The notes beneath the pieces were generated by a model that saw nothing but the letters and a program-made list of their open reading frames with translations, ran no database searches and was not told the origin of the DNA. The position numbers and the translations under genes were made by a program. From Pseudomonadota bacterium (GTDB lineage: Bacteria; Pseudomonadota; Gammaproteobacteria; Pseudomonadales; UBA5518): a stretch of 19,788 bases of DNA. Each line of letters begins with the position of its first letter. The first letter of the stretch is position 1. Below are positions 1 through 8,002 of the stretch, piece by piece. The DNA lies in NCBI GenBank assembly GCA_022705125.1, contig JAKJFB010000019.1, positions 1 to 19,788 of the forward strand, given 5' to 3'.

Positions 1-1161
<1,161 letters not shown>

Positions 1162-1422
1162 TGCGCTTGACCCCGTATCGATGCGGCGAGAGCCGTGCTG
1201 TGCGGTCACGGGTACCGCAAACCCGCTGGGTCCGCCCCGCCGCAGCACGGCATTGAATCCGGAAACCGGCTATCATACGCGCCCGACAGAACCACAGTGA
1301 ACTCCCGCGTCCGTGACTTTCACCGCCATTTGCACGCGCCGTCCGACACCACCGTGCCAGCCCCTGGGCGGCCTGCGGCACCGGCGTCGCGCCGCGACAA
1401 CGAACACCCCGTGAGTCCGACC
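1162..1422. promoter_or_regulatory. Divergent intergenic region between ibaG and kdsD with overlapping -10-like elements
   Basis: This 261-bp gap must hold the start signals for the leftward ibaG-murA pair and probably for rightward kdsD. At 1271-1277 the top strand reads TATCATA and the bottom strand TATGATA, so each strand has a 5/6 match to TATAAT at the same place. For the leftward direction a TTCACT (1301-1296) lies 18 bp upstream of TATGAT. For the rightward direction no convincing -35 is visible; TTGAAT at 1253-1258 is only 12 bp away. An open frame continues upstream of kdsD through this stretch, but its translation does not resemble KdsD. Confidence 0.4.
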
Positions 1423-2412
1423 ATGGCTGCGGACAACGCCTCCCCGAGCTCACCCTGGCTGCAGTCGGCCCAACGCACCGTGGCACTGGAGATCGAGGCC
1501 GTGACGCGTCTGCGCGAGCGGCTCGACGAATCCTTCGTGCGTGCCTGCGAGATCCTGCTCGGCTGCGCCGGGCGGGTCGTTGTCACCGGGATGGGCAAGT
1601 CGGGCCACATCGGCAACAAGATCGCGGCAACGCTGGCGAGCACCGGAACGCCGGCGTTCTACGTTCATCCCGGCGAGGCGAGCCATGGCGACCTCGGCAT
1701 GATCACCGGCAAGGACGTGGTGCTGGCGCTGTCCAATTCGGGCACCACGCCCGAGATCCTCACGATCCTGCCGCTGATCAAGCGCATGGGCGCGCCGCTG
1801 ATCGCCCTGACCGGCAAGCCCGAATCGACCCTGGCGCGCCTGGCCGACGTGAACCTCGACGTCGGCGTGGAAACGGAGGCCTGCCCGCTCGACCTCGCGC
1901 CGACCTCCAGCACCACCGTGGCACTGGTGATGGGGGACGCGCTCGCGATCGCGCTGCTCGAGGCGCGCGGCTTCTCGGCCGAGGATTTCGCGTTCTCGCA
2001 CCCGGGCGGCGCCCTGGGACGCAAGCTGCTGCTGCGGGTCAACGACATCATGCACCAGGGCCGCGAGGTCCCGCGCGTGCCCCCGGAAACGGTGATCCGC
2101 GAGGCGCTGCTGGAGATGACTGCCAAGGGTTTCGGCATGACCACGGTAACCGACCCCGGGGGACACCTGCTCGGCATCTTCACCGACGGCGACCTGCGCC
2201 GTGCGCTCGACCGCGGCATCGACTTCCAGCACGAGCGCATCGGCGACTTCATGACGACGCGCTGCAAGACCGTCAACGGCGAGGCGCTGGCCGCGGAGGC
2301 ATTGCACCTGATCGAGGAGAGCAAGATCACCTCGCTGGTCGTCCTCGACGACGAGCGGCGCCCCACCGGCGTCATTCACCTGCACGACCTGCTGCGCGCG
2401 GGCATTGCCTGA
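1423..2412 (+). CDS. kdsD: Arabinose-5-phosphate isomerase KdsD
   Basis: Interconverts D-ribulose-5-phosphate and D-arabinose-5-phosphate, the first step towards Kdo for the LPS inner core. The 329-residue protein has an N-terminal SIS sugar-isomerase domain (about residues 40-180) with GMGKSGHIGNKIAATLASTG and SNSGTTPE. The FSHPGGALGR block (191-200) carries the conserved histidine H193. Two CBS motifs follow (about 205-262 and 272-327), the second ending in GVIHLHDLLRAGI. The ATG at 1423 gives the usual family length. In-frame alternatives are GTG 1411 and GTG 1297. The Shine-Dalgarno sequence is weak (GTGAG 7 nt upstream of the ATG), so the start is less certain than the gene. It is first in a rightward run with kdsC 25 bp downstream. 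Confidence 0.95.
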   Translation: MAADNASPSSPWLQSAQRTVALEIEAVTRLRERLDESFVRACEILLGCAGRVVVTGMGKSGHIGNKIAATLASTGTPAFYVHPGEASHGDLGMITGKDVVLALSNSGTTPEILTILPLIKRMGAPLIALTGKPESTLARLADVNLDVGVETEACPLDLAPTSSTTVALVMGDALAIALLEARGFSAEDFAFSHPGGALGRKLLLRVNDIMHQGREVPRVPPETVIREALLEMTAKGFGMTTVTDPGGHLLGIFTDGDLRRALDRGIDFQHERIGDFMTTRCKTVNGEALAAEALHLIEESKITSLVVLDDERRPTGVIHLHDLLRAGIA

Positions 2413-2437
2413 GCGCGCGCCCGGCCCGGAGCCACGC

Positions 2438-2998
2438 ATGACCGAGGAACTGAAAGCCATCGCCCGGCGCATCCGCCTGCTGGCGCTCGACGTCGACGGC
2501 GTGCTGACCGATGGCCGCATCCACTACAGCGGCGACGGCGAGGAAATGAAGAGCTTCTCGATCCTCGACGGGCTGGGCATCAAGCTCGTGCGCCGCTGCG
2601 GGATCCAGGTGGCGATCATCACCGCGCGCCGTTCGGGCGCGGTGGAACGCCGGGCGCGCGAGCTCGGCATCGACCACTGCGTGCAGGGGCGCGAGGACAA
2701 GCTCGAGGCGCTACGGGAACTCCTGGCCAGCACCGGGCTGACACTGGCCGAGACCGCCTACATGGGCGACGACCTGCCTGACCTGCGCGCCATCCTGGCG
2801 GTGGGGCTCGGCATGACCGTGGCCAATGCCAGCAGCGAGATCGCGCGCCGGGCCGCGTGGCAGAGCCGCGCCCGCGGCGGTGAGGGCGCCGTGCGCGAGG
2901 CCTGCGAGATGCTGCTGCGCGCCCGCGAGCAGTGGACGGAGGCGCTCGCGCCCTATCTGCCCGAGGCCGGCGGCACCGCGGGACACCGTGGACTATGA
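2438..2998 (+). CDS. kdsC: 3-deoxy-D-manno-octulosonate-8-phosphate phosphatase KdsC
   Basis: HAD-superfamily phosphatase that hydrolyses Kdo-8-phosphate to Kdo, two steps after KdsD. The 186-residue length is normal. Motif I is DVDGVLTDG, with nucleophile Asp18 and acid/base Asp20; motif II Thr62 is in IITAR; motif III Lys88; motif IV MGDDLPDL has Asp111 and Asp112. The C-terminal GGEGAVREACEMLL block is the tail that closes over the neighbouring active site in the KdsC tetramer. The ATG at 2438 is preceded by GGAG at good spacing; 11 more in-frame codons upstream overlap the end of kdsD and are unlikely to be translated. Downstream only 27 bp separate it from lptA, where lptC is normally found. 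Confidence 0.95.
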   Translation: MTEELKAIARRIRLLALDVDGVLTDGRIHYSGDGEEMKSFSILDGLGIKLVRRCGIQVAIITARRSGAVERRARELGIDHCVQGREDKLEALRELLASTGLTLAETAYMGDDLPDLRAILAVGLGMTVANASSEIARRAAWQSRARGGEGAVREACEMLLRAREQWTEALAPYLPEAGGTAGHRGL

Positions 2999-3025
2999 TC
3001 GAATCACGAGCAATGAGGAGGACAG

Positions 3026-3640
3026 GTGGGCGCTGAGACAGGGGTATTGCGTATTGGCCGGCTCAGGTTGCGCACGATCGCGGCCAGGGCCGCGGCGCTC
3101 GTGCTATGGGGCGTGCTGGCACCGCGGCCGGGCCTCGCATTGCCAGACGATCGCAATCAGCCCATCTATATCCAGTCCGATCGCGCCGAGCGCGACGAAC
3201 GCAAGGGCATCACCGTCTATACCGGCGACGTCGAGATCGACCAGGGCAGCCTGCACATATCGGCCGACCGCGTGACGATCGCGATGGACGGGGACCAGGT
3301 CACCCGCATCGACGCCCTCGGTGCGCCCGCGAAGATGCACCAGAAGCCCTCGCCCGAGCGCGAGCCGGTGTACGCGCGCGCGACCACGATCCAGTACGAC
3401 GTGGCGCGCGAGATCCTCACGCTGATCGAAAAGGCCGCGGTCACCCAGGAAGGCTCGACGGTCAAGGGCGAGCGCATCGAGTATTTCGTGCAGGAGCAGC
3501 GCGTCAAGGCCAGCTCGGGCAGCGCGGAATCGGGCGCCTCGCGGGTGCAGATGGTGATCCAGCCGCGGCGCGCCACGCTGGCGCCGCCGGCGAGCGACGG
3601 ACAGCCGCCAGCCGAGGCATCCCCCGATGGCGCGCCTTGA
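3026..3640 (+). CDS. lptA: LPS transport periplasmic protein LptA
   Basis: Periplasmic beta-jellyroll protein that forms the bridge carrying LPS from the inner membrane to LptDE. The 204-residue precursor has a basic N-terminus and a hydrophobic stretch (about 20-38) ending GLA before LPDD, which reads as a cleavable signal peptide. The OstA/LptA domain follows: [11 protein letters not shown], then [20 protein letters not shown] and the second repeat around [10 protein letters not shown]. The C-terminus is a proline- and alanine-rich tail (about 170-204), longer than in E. coli. Translation starts at a GTG preceded 5 nt upstream by a perfect AGGAGG (3015-3020), the strongest ribosome binding site in the window. 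The last 14 bp overlap lptB, implying translational coupling. No lptC gene precedes it. Confidence 0.93.
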   Translation: MGAETGVLRIGRLRLRTIAARAAALVLWGVLAPRPGLALPDDRNQPIYIQSDRAERDERKGITVYTGDVEIDQGSLHISADRVTIAMDGDQVTRIDALGAPAKMHQKPSPEREPVYARATTIQYDVAREILTLIEKAAVTQEGSTVKGERIEYFVQEQRVKASSGSAESGASRVQMVIQPRRATLAPPASDGQPPAEASPDGAP

Positions 3641-4352
3641 AGCGCTGAACCTTGCGAAGTCCTACCGGAGCCGCAAGGTCATCCGCGACGTCTCCATCAG
3701 CATGGACAGCGGCGAGATCGTGGGCCTGCTCGGACCCAACGGCGCCGGCAAGACCACGTGCTTCTACATGATCCTCGGCATCGTGCCGGCCGACTCCGGG
3801 CGCATCCTGCTCGGCGGCGAGGACATCACCCGGCTGCCCATGTACGGGCGCGCGCGCAAGGGCATCGGCTACCTGCCGCAGGAGGCCTCCGTGTTCCGGC
3901 GTCTCACGGTGGCGCAGAACATCCTGGCGATCCTGCAGACACGCAAGACGCTCAGCCGCCAGCGCATGCAGGAGAAGCTCGAAGAGCTGCTGCAGGAATT
4001 CAACCTCACGCACCTCAGCGACGCACGCGGCATCGCGCTCTCGGGCGGCGAACGCCGGCGCGTGGAGATCGCGCGCGCGCTGGCCAGCGATCCATCCTTC
4101 ATCCTGCTCGACGAACCCTTCGCCGGCGTCGACCCGATATCGGTGAAGGACATCAAGGACATCGTGCGCCACCTGCAGGCGCGCGGCATCGGGGTGCTGA
4201 TCACAGACCACAATGTGCGCGAGACCCTGGACATCTGCGAGCGCGCCTACATCGTGGGCGAGGGCCACATCATCACCGAGGGCGACGCCGCCACGATCCT
4301 GGCCAACGACAAGGCCAGAGAAATCTATCTGGGGCAGCAGTTCCGCATGTAA
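3627..4352 (+). CDS. lptB: LPS export ABC transporter ATP-binding protein LptB
   Basis: Cytoplasmic ATPase of the LptB2FG exporter that extracts LPS from the inner membrane. The 241-residue protein has all the ABC motifs: Walker A GPNGAGKT (36-43), Q-loop Gln85 in YLPQEAS, signature LSGGE (138-142), Walker B ILLDEP with Asp162 and Glu163, and switch His195 in ITDHN. The [13 protein letters not shown] block and the ending IYLGQQFRM are typical of LptB rather than of LivG-like relatives. The ATG lies inside the end of lptA. The membrane partners lptF and lptG are not in this window, as expected, since they usually sit elsewhere. The gene is followed by a 112-bp gap with a promoter for rpoN. Confidence 0.97.
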   Translation: MARLEALNLAKSYRSRKVIRDVSISMDSGEIVGLLGPNGAGKTTCFYMILGIVPADSGRILLGGEDITRLPMYGRARKGIGYLPQEASVFRRLTVAQNILAILQTRKTLSRQRMQEKLEELLQEFNLTHLSDARGIALSGGERRRVEIARALASDPSFILLDEPFAGVDPISVKDIKDIVRHLQARGIGVLITDHNVRETLDICERAYIVGEGHIITEGDAATILANDKAREIYLGQQFRM

Positions 4353-4385
4353 ATGCATAAGCTGGCGCGACTGTTGCATGCATTT
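4351..4385. repeat. 8-bp inverted repeat after lptB, overlapping the rpoN -35 element
   Basis: AAATGCAT at 4351-4358 and its exact reverse complement ATGCATTT at 4378-4385 are separated by 19 bp. The right arm is part of the self-complementary TGCATGCA. The left arm starts within the lptB stop codon. The right arm overlaps the last two bases of the -35 element of the rpoN promoter candidate, so an operator is possible. The stem is AT-rich and has no following T-run, so a terminator is less likely. Confidence 0.5.
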
Positions 4386-4402
4386 GCCGCCCCGACTACA
4401 CT
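4374..4402 (+). promoter_or_regulatory. Candidate sigma-70 promoter for rpoN
   Basis: TTGCAT (4374-4379) and TACACT (4397-4402) are separated by exactly 17 bp, each a 4/6 match to the consensus hexamers. Initiation would fall near 4409, giving a leader of about 55 nt before the rpoN ATG. It is the best-matched promoter I could find by eye. It lies in the only sizeable gap between lptB and ptsN, so rpoN and its followers can be expressed independently of the lpt genes. Confidence 0.55.
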
Positions 4403-4464
4403 GAATTTGCCACCCGCTCTTCCCGGTTGGCCACCATCACCGACAGGGTTTCCGTACACCGCTC

Positions 4465-5949
4465 ATGAAGCAGTCGCTCCAGCTCAAACTGGGTCAGCAC
4501 CTGACCATGACGCCCCAGTTGCAGCAGGCGATACGGCTGCTCCAGCTGTCGACGCTGGACCTGCAGCAGGAAATCCAGGAGGCACTCGACAGCAACCCGC
4601 TGCTCGAACTGGTCGAGAGCACGCCTGCCGACGATGTCGTGCCGGGGATGGCGAGCTCGCAGCAGGAGCTCCCGGAGGAGTACGCCGGATCGGCGGAGCG
4701 CGAAGTCGCAGAGCCCGACACGGTCGATGACGTGACCGCCGAATCGATGCCCTCCGATCTCGCCGTGGACACCAGCTGGGACGATATCTACGAGACCGGC
4801 AGCGCCGGCCCGGCGGGCAGCGGCGACGAGGGGCAGGACTTCGAGCAGTACACCGCCGAGGCCTCCACGCTTTCCGACCACCTGCTGTGGCAGCTGAACC
4901 TGACGCCGATGTCGGAAACCGATCGCATGATCGCGATGTCGATCATCGACGCCATCGATGCCGACGGCATGCTGAGCGTGAGCCTCGAGGACCTTGCCGA
5001 GGGCTTCGGCCCCGAGAGCGGGATCGAGATCGACGAAATCGTCGCGGTCCTGCATCGCATCCAGCATTTCGACCCGGTCGGCGTGGGCGCCCGCGACCTG
5101 CGCGAGTGCCTGCTGATCCAGCTGCGCCAGCTCGACCCCGAAGAACCCGCCGTGCGGCACGCGCGCGTGATCATCGACAAGCACATCCAGCTGCTGGGCG
5201 CCAAGGACTACGCCACGCTGATGCGCCGCCTGCACATCAGCGAACCGGAGCTCAAGGCGGCGATCCACTGCATCCAGCAGCTCAACCCGCGTCCGGGCAG
5301 CGTGATCAGCGCGAGCGCCGCGGAATACGTGGTCCCGGACGTGATCGTGAGCAAGCGCAACGGCCGCTGGCTGGTGGAGCTCAACCCGGAAATAGCGCCG
5401 CGCCTGCGCGTCAATTCCTACTACGCGGCGATGATCCGGCGCGCCGACAATTCCGCCGACAACGTCTTCCTGCGCGACAACCTGCAGGAAGCCAAGTGGT
5501 TCATCAAGAGCCTGCAGAGCCGCAACGAAACGCTGCTCAAGGTGGCGCGGTGCATCGTCGAGCGCCAGCAGGGCTTCCTCGAGCACGGCCCCGAGGCCAT
5601 GCGGCCGATGATCCTGCACGACGTGGCGACCGCGGTGAGCATGCACGAATCCACCATCTCCCGGGTAACGACGCAGAAGTACATGCATACGCCCGGCGGG
5701 ATATTCGAGCTGAAGTACTTCTTCTCCAGCCACGTGAGCACTGCCGCCGGCGGGGAATGCTCATCGGTGGCGATACGGGCTATCATCAAAAAGCTGGTCA
5801 GCGCCGAGCACCCGCGCAAGCCGCTGAGCGACAGCAAGATTGCGTCCATACTCGAACAGCAAGGCATCAACGTGGCGCGGCGCACCATCGCCAAGTACCG
5901 CGAAGCGTTGGGCATTGCGCCGTCCAACGAAAGGAAGCAGCTGGTCTGA
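4465..5949 (+). CDS. rpoN: RNA polymerase sigma-54 factor RpoN
   Basis: Sigma factor for -24/-12 promoters that require AAA+ activators, controlling nitrogen assimilation, motility and other functions. The 494-residue protein has the activator-interacting region I at the N-terminus ([20 protein letters not shown], glutamine-rich up to about 48). An acidic linker region II follows (about 52-130), then the core-binding domain (about 135-330). The helix-turn-helix is near residues 386-402 and the RpoN box [10 protein letters not shown] (471-480) reads the -24 element. The N-terminus matches the family exactly, so ATG 4465 is the start, although the nearest Shine-Dalgarno-like AGGG is 16 nt away. 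hpf and ptsN follow in the conserved order. Confidence 0.98.
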   Translation: MKQSLQLKLGQHLTMTPQLQQAIRLLQLSTLDLQQEIQEALDSNPLLELVESTPADDVVPGMASSQQELPEEYAGSAEREVAEPDTVDDVTAESMPSDLAVDTSWDDIYETGSAGPAGSGDEGQDFEQYTAEASTLSDHLLWQLNLTPMSETDRMIAMSIIDAIDADGMLSVSLEDLAEGFGPESGIEIDEIVAVLHRIQHFDPVGVGARDLRECLLIQLRQLDPEEPAVRHARVIIDKHIQLLGAKDYATLMRRLHISEPELKAAIHCIQQLNPRPGSVISASAAEYVVPDVIVSKRNGRWLVELNPEIAPRLRVNSYYAAMIRRADNSADNVFLRDNLQEAKWFIKSLQSRNETLLKVARCIVERQQGFLEHGPEAMRPMILHDVATAVSMHESTISRVTTQKYMHTPGGIFELKYFFSSHVSTAAGGECSSVAIRAIIKKLVSAEHPRKPLSDSKIASILEQQGINVARRTIAKYREALGIAPSNERKQLV

Positions 5950-6023
5950 CGATGTCGCCGCCAGCACGGCGCGCACCGCAACGACAGCGCACACCACACC
6001 GGGCCCACAGCAGGAGAAACCCC

Positions 6024-6332
6024 ATGCAGATCAACATCACCGGCCACCACGTCGACCTCACCGATGCGCTGCGCGACTACGTCGCCAGCAAGCTGGGCCG
6101 GCTGGAGCGCCACGAATCCCGGATCACGCACGCCGACGTGGTGCTGAACGTGGAGAAGCTGCGCCAGAAAGTGGAGGCCACGATCCGCATGGCGGGCGCC
6201 GAACTATTCGCCGCCGCGGAGTCCGAGGACATGTACGCGGCCATCGATGCGCTCACCGACAAGCTGGACCGCCAGCTGAACAAGCACAAGGGCAAGAGCC
6301 AGGATCACCACCAGGGCCTCGCGCCGCGCTGA
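6024..6332 (+). CDS. hpf: Ribosome hibernation promoting factor (short form)
   Basis: Binds the decoding region of the 30S subunit and stabilises inactive 100S ribosome dimers in stationary phase. The 102 residues start MQINITGHHVDLTDALRDYV and include the family's VEKLRQKVEATIRMAGAELFAAAESEDMY region and the ending DKLDRQLNKHKG. There is no C-terminal dimerisation domain, so this is the short gammaproteobacterial form that works with RMF. The ATG at 6024 is preceded by AGGAG 7 nt upstream. The same frame is open far upstream across rpoN, but that part is a shadow. It lies 74 bp after rpoN and 17 bp before ptsN, the usual rpoN-hpf-ptsN order. Confidence 0.95.
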   Translation: MQINITGHHVDLTDALRDYVASKLGRLERHESRITHADVVLNVEKLRQKVEATIRMAGAELFAAAESEDMYAAIDALTDKLDRQLNKHKGKSQDHHQGLAPR

Positions 6333-6349
6333 GATCCCGGCACCAGACC

Positions 6350-6829
6350 ATGACCATCACGGCGCTGGACGCACTGCTGACACCGCAGCGAGTGCTCTGT
6401 GGCGCGGATTGTGGCAGCAAGAAGCGGGTGCTCGAGACGATCGCAGGCCTGATCGCGGGCGGACGCGGGAAGGAAATCGAGGACCAGCTCTGCGAGAGCC
6501 TCAATGCGCGCGAGCGCCTCGGCAGCACCGGCATCGGCGAAGGCATCGCCATTCCGCATTGCCGCGAGGCCGACTGCAGCGCGCCGATGGCGGCCCTCGT
6601 CACCCTCGCCCGGCCCGTCGACTTCGCGGCCATCGACGACAACCCGGTCGACATCGTGTTCGCGCTCGTCGTGCCCGATGGCGCAACCGACGAGCACCTG
6701 CGCGTGCTGGCCCGCCTCGCGGGCCTGTTCAGCCGGCCCGGCGTGCGCGAGCGGCTTCGTGCCTGCCGCGACGACGAGTCGCTGCGCGCCACGATGCTGG
6801 CGGCCTGGGCACAGGGCGACGAGGCCTGA
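6350..6829 (+). CDS. ptsN: PTS IIA-like nitrogen regulatory protein PtsN (EIIA-Ntr)
   Basis: Terminal phospho-acceptor of the nitrogen PTS (PtsP to NPr to PtsN). It is a regulator rather than a transporter; in E. coli it controls potassium uptake and KdpD. The 159-residue protein is a single fructose-type EIIA domain. The phosphorylated histidine is His70 in GEGIAIPHCR, preceded by ARERLGSTGIG; the VDIVFALVVP and HLRVLARLAGLF blocks are typical. The ATG at 6350 gives the usual N-terminus; the Shine-Dalgarno sequence is weak. rapZ begins 10 bp after its stop. Upstream in-frame sequence is noise within rpoN and hpf. Confidence 0.96.
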   Translation: MTITALDALLTPQRVLCGADCGSKKRVLETIAGLIAGGRGKEIEDQLCESLNARERLGSTGIGEGIAIPHCREADCSAPMAALVTLARPVDFAAIDDNPVDIVFALVVPDGATDEHLRVLARLAGLFSRPGVRERLRACRDDESLRATMLAAWAQGDEA

Positions 6830-6839
6830 GGTCGCCGCG

Positions 6840-7730
6840 ATGGACGGCACTCCCACCCCCGCAAAGCTCGTGATCGTCAGCGGCCGCTCCGGCTCGGGCA
6901 AGAGCACCGCCCTGCACGTGCTGGAGGACGCGGGCTTCTACTGCATCGACAACCTGCCGGCGCTGCTGCTCCCGGAACTGATCGAGCAGGCCCGGGAAAG
7001 CGACGGCATCACGAACAAGCGCATGGCCGTGAGCATCGACGCGCGCAACATGGCAGGCCACCTGTCGCGCTTCGGCGACATCCTGCGCATGCTGCCGCAG
7101 GACCTCCCCACCGAGGTGATCTACCTCGACGCCGATGACGCGACGCTGATCAGGCGCTTCAGCGAGACGCGGCGCAAGCACCCGCTGAGCAACAGGAATA
7201 CCTCGCTGAACGAGGCGATCGCGGCCGAACGCATGCTGCTCGCAGCCATCGCCGAGCGCGCGGCGCTCACCATCGACACCAGCGCGCTGTCTCCGCACGA
7301 CCTGCGCGAGCTGGTCGGCCGGACGGTGGCCGTGGAGACCGATGGCAGCATGGTGATCCTGTTCGAGTCCTTCGGCTTCAAGCGCGGCATCCCCATCTAC
7401 GCCGACATGGTATTCGACCTGCGCTGCCTGCCCAACCCGCACTGGAACCCGGCACTGCGCCGGCTGAGCGGACTGGACGAGGACGTGGCGAAATTCCTGC
7501 AGGAGCGGCCCGAGGTCGGGGAGATGCTGGGCGACATCACCGCATACCTCGCTCGCTGGTTGCCGCGCTTCGCGCGCAGCAGCCGCAGCTACGTCACGGT
7601 CGCGCTGGGCTGCACCGGCGGCCAGCACCGCTCCGTCTACATGTGCGAGCAGCTCGAGCGCCACTTCCGGGACCTGTTCCCGGGCGTGCAGGTGCGCCAC
7701 CGCGATCTCGCCGGCAACAGGCAGAACTGA
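6840..7730 (+). CDS. rapZ: RNase adapter protein / nucleotide-binding protein RapZ
   Basis: RapZ (YvcJ family) is a P-loop nucleotide-binding protein; in E. coli it delivers the sRNA GlmZ to RNase E and tunes glucosamine-6-phosphate synthesis. The 296 residues contain Walker A GRSGSGKS (15-22), a Walker B-like strand VIYLDAD (93-99), and the C-terminal block ESFGFKRGIPIYADMVFDLR and GCTGGQHRSVY (257-267). The ATG at 6840 has GAGG 8 nt upstream. The last residues (RHRDLAGNRQN) lack most of the lysine/arginine cluster present in E. coli, so sRNA handling may differ. ptsO starts 2 bp after the stop, linking it to the PTS-Ntr genes. Confidence 0.96.
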   Translation: MDGTPTPAKLVIVSGRSGSGKSTALHVLEDAGFYCIDNLPALLLPELIEQARESDGITNKRMAVSIDARNMAGHLSRFGDILRMLPQDLPTEVIYLDADDATLIRRFSETRRKHPLSNRNTSLNEAIAAERMLLAAIAERAALTIDTSALSPHDLRELVGRTVAVETDGSMVILFESFGFKRGIPIYADMVFDLRCLPNPHWNPALRRLSGLDEDVAKFLQERPEVGEMLGDITAYLARWLPRFARSSRSYVTVALGCTGGQHRSVYMCEQLERHFRDLFPGVQVRHRDLAGNRQN

Positions 7731-7732
7731 AC

Positions 7733-8002
7733 ATGGTCAGCAGGGAACTCGTCATCATCAACCGCCTCGGGCTGCATGCGCGCGCCGCCGCGAAGCTGGT
7801 TTCGACCGCCGGGCGTTTTTCCAGCACCGTGCGCATCGAGCGCGACGGCAAGGGCGCCGACGCCAAGAGCATCATGGCCGTGATGATGCTGGCCGCCGGG
7901 AAGGGTACTGCGGTCACCGTGCACACCGAGGGTGATGACGCGGTGGCAGCCCTGGAGGCGGTCGCCGAGCTGATCAACGACCGTTTCGGCGAAGACGAAT
8001 GA
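7733..8002 (+). CDS. ptsO: Nitrogen PTS phosphocarrier protein NPr (PtsO)
   Basis: HPr-like phosphocarrier that passes phosphate from PtsP (EI-Ntr) to PtsN. The 89 residues show the active-site histidine His15 in LGLHARAAAKLV and the regulatory-site-like Ser46 in AKSIMAVMML, followed by AAGKGTAVTVHTEG. The Ala after HAR, where sugar-PTS HPr has Pro, is usual for PtsO-type proteins, which together with the neighbours favours NPr over HPr. The start ATG at 7733 lies 2 bp after rapZ. Its stop overlaps the mgtE start as ATGA, implying translational coupling. PtsP is not in the window. Confidence 0.95.
   Translation: MVSRELVIINRLGLHARAAAKLVSTAGRFSSTVRIERDGKGADAKSIMAVMMLAAGKGTAVTVHTEGDDAVAALEAVAELINDRFGEDE

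Noticed and set aside
1195..1422. A 76-codon N-terminal extension of kdsD.
   Set aside because: The extension has no KdsD similarity, is Pro/Arg-rich and covers the divergent promoter region; the ATG at 1423 gives the normal family length.
2999..3275. A possible out-of-frame lptC relic in the kdsC-lptA junction (open frame 2826-3275).
   Set aside because: The frame overlaps kdsC and lptA coding sequence, has no transmembrane segment or jellyroll pattern, and reads as an Arg/Cys/Pro-rich shadow.
4351..4390. Rho-independent terminator after lptB.
   Set aside because: The stem is only 8 bp and AT-rich, the loop is long, and no T-run follows.
4396..5733. A 445-codon minus-strand open frame opposite rpoN.
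   Set aside because: Composition shadow of rpoN; no recognisable domain and no ribosome binding site.
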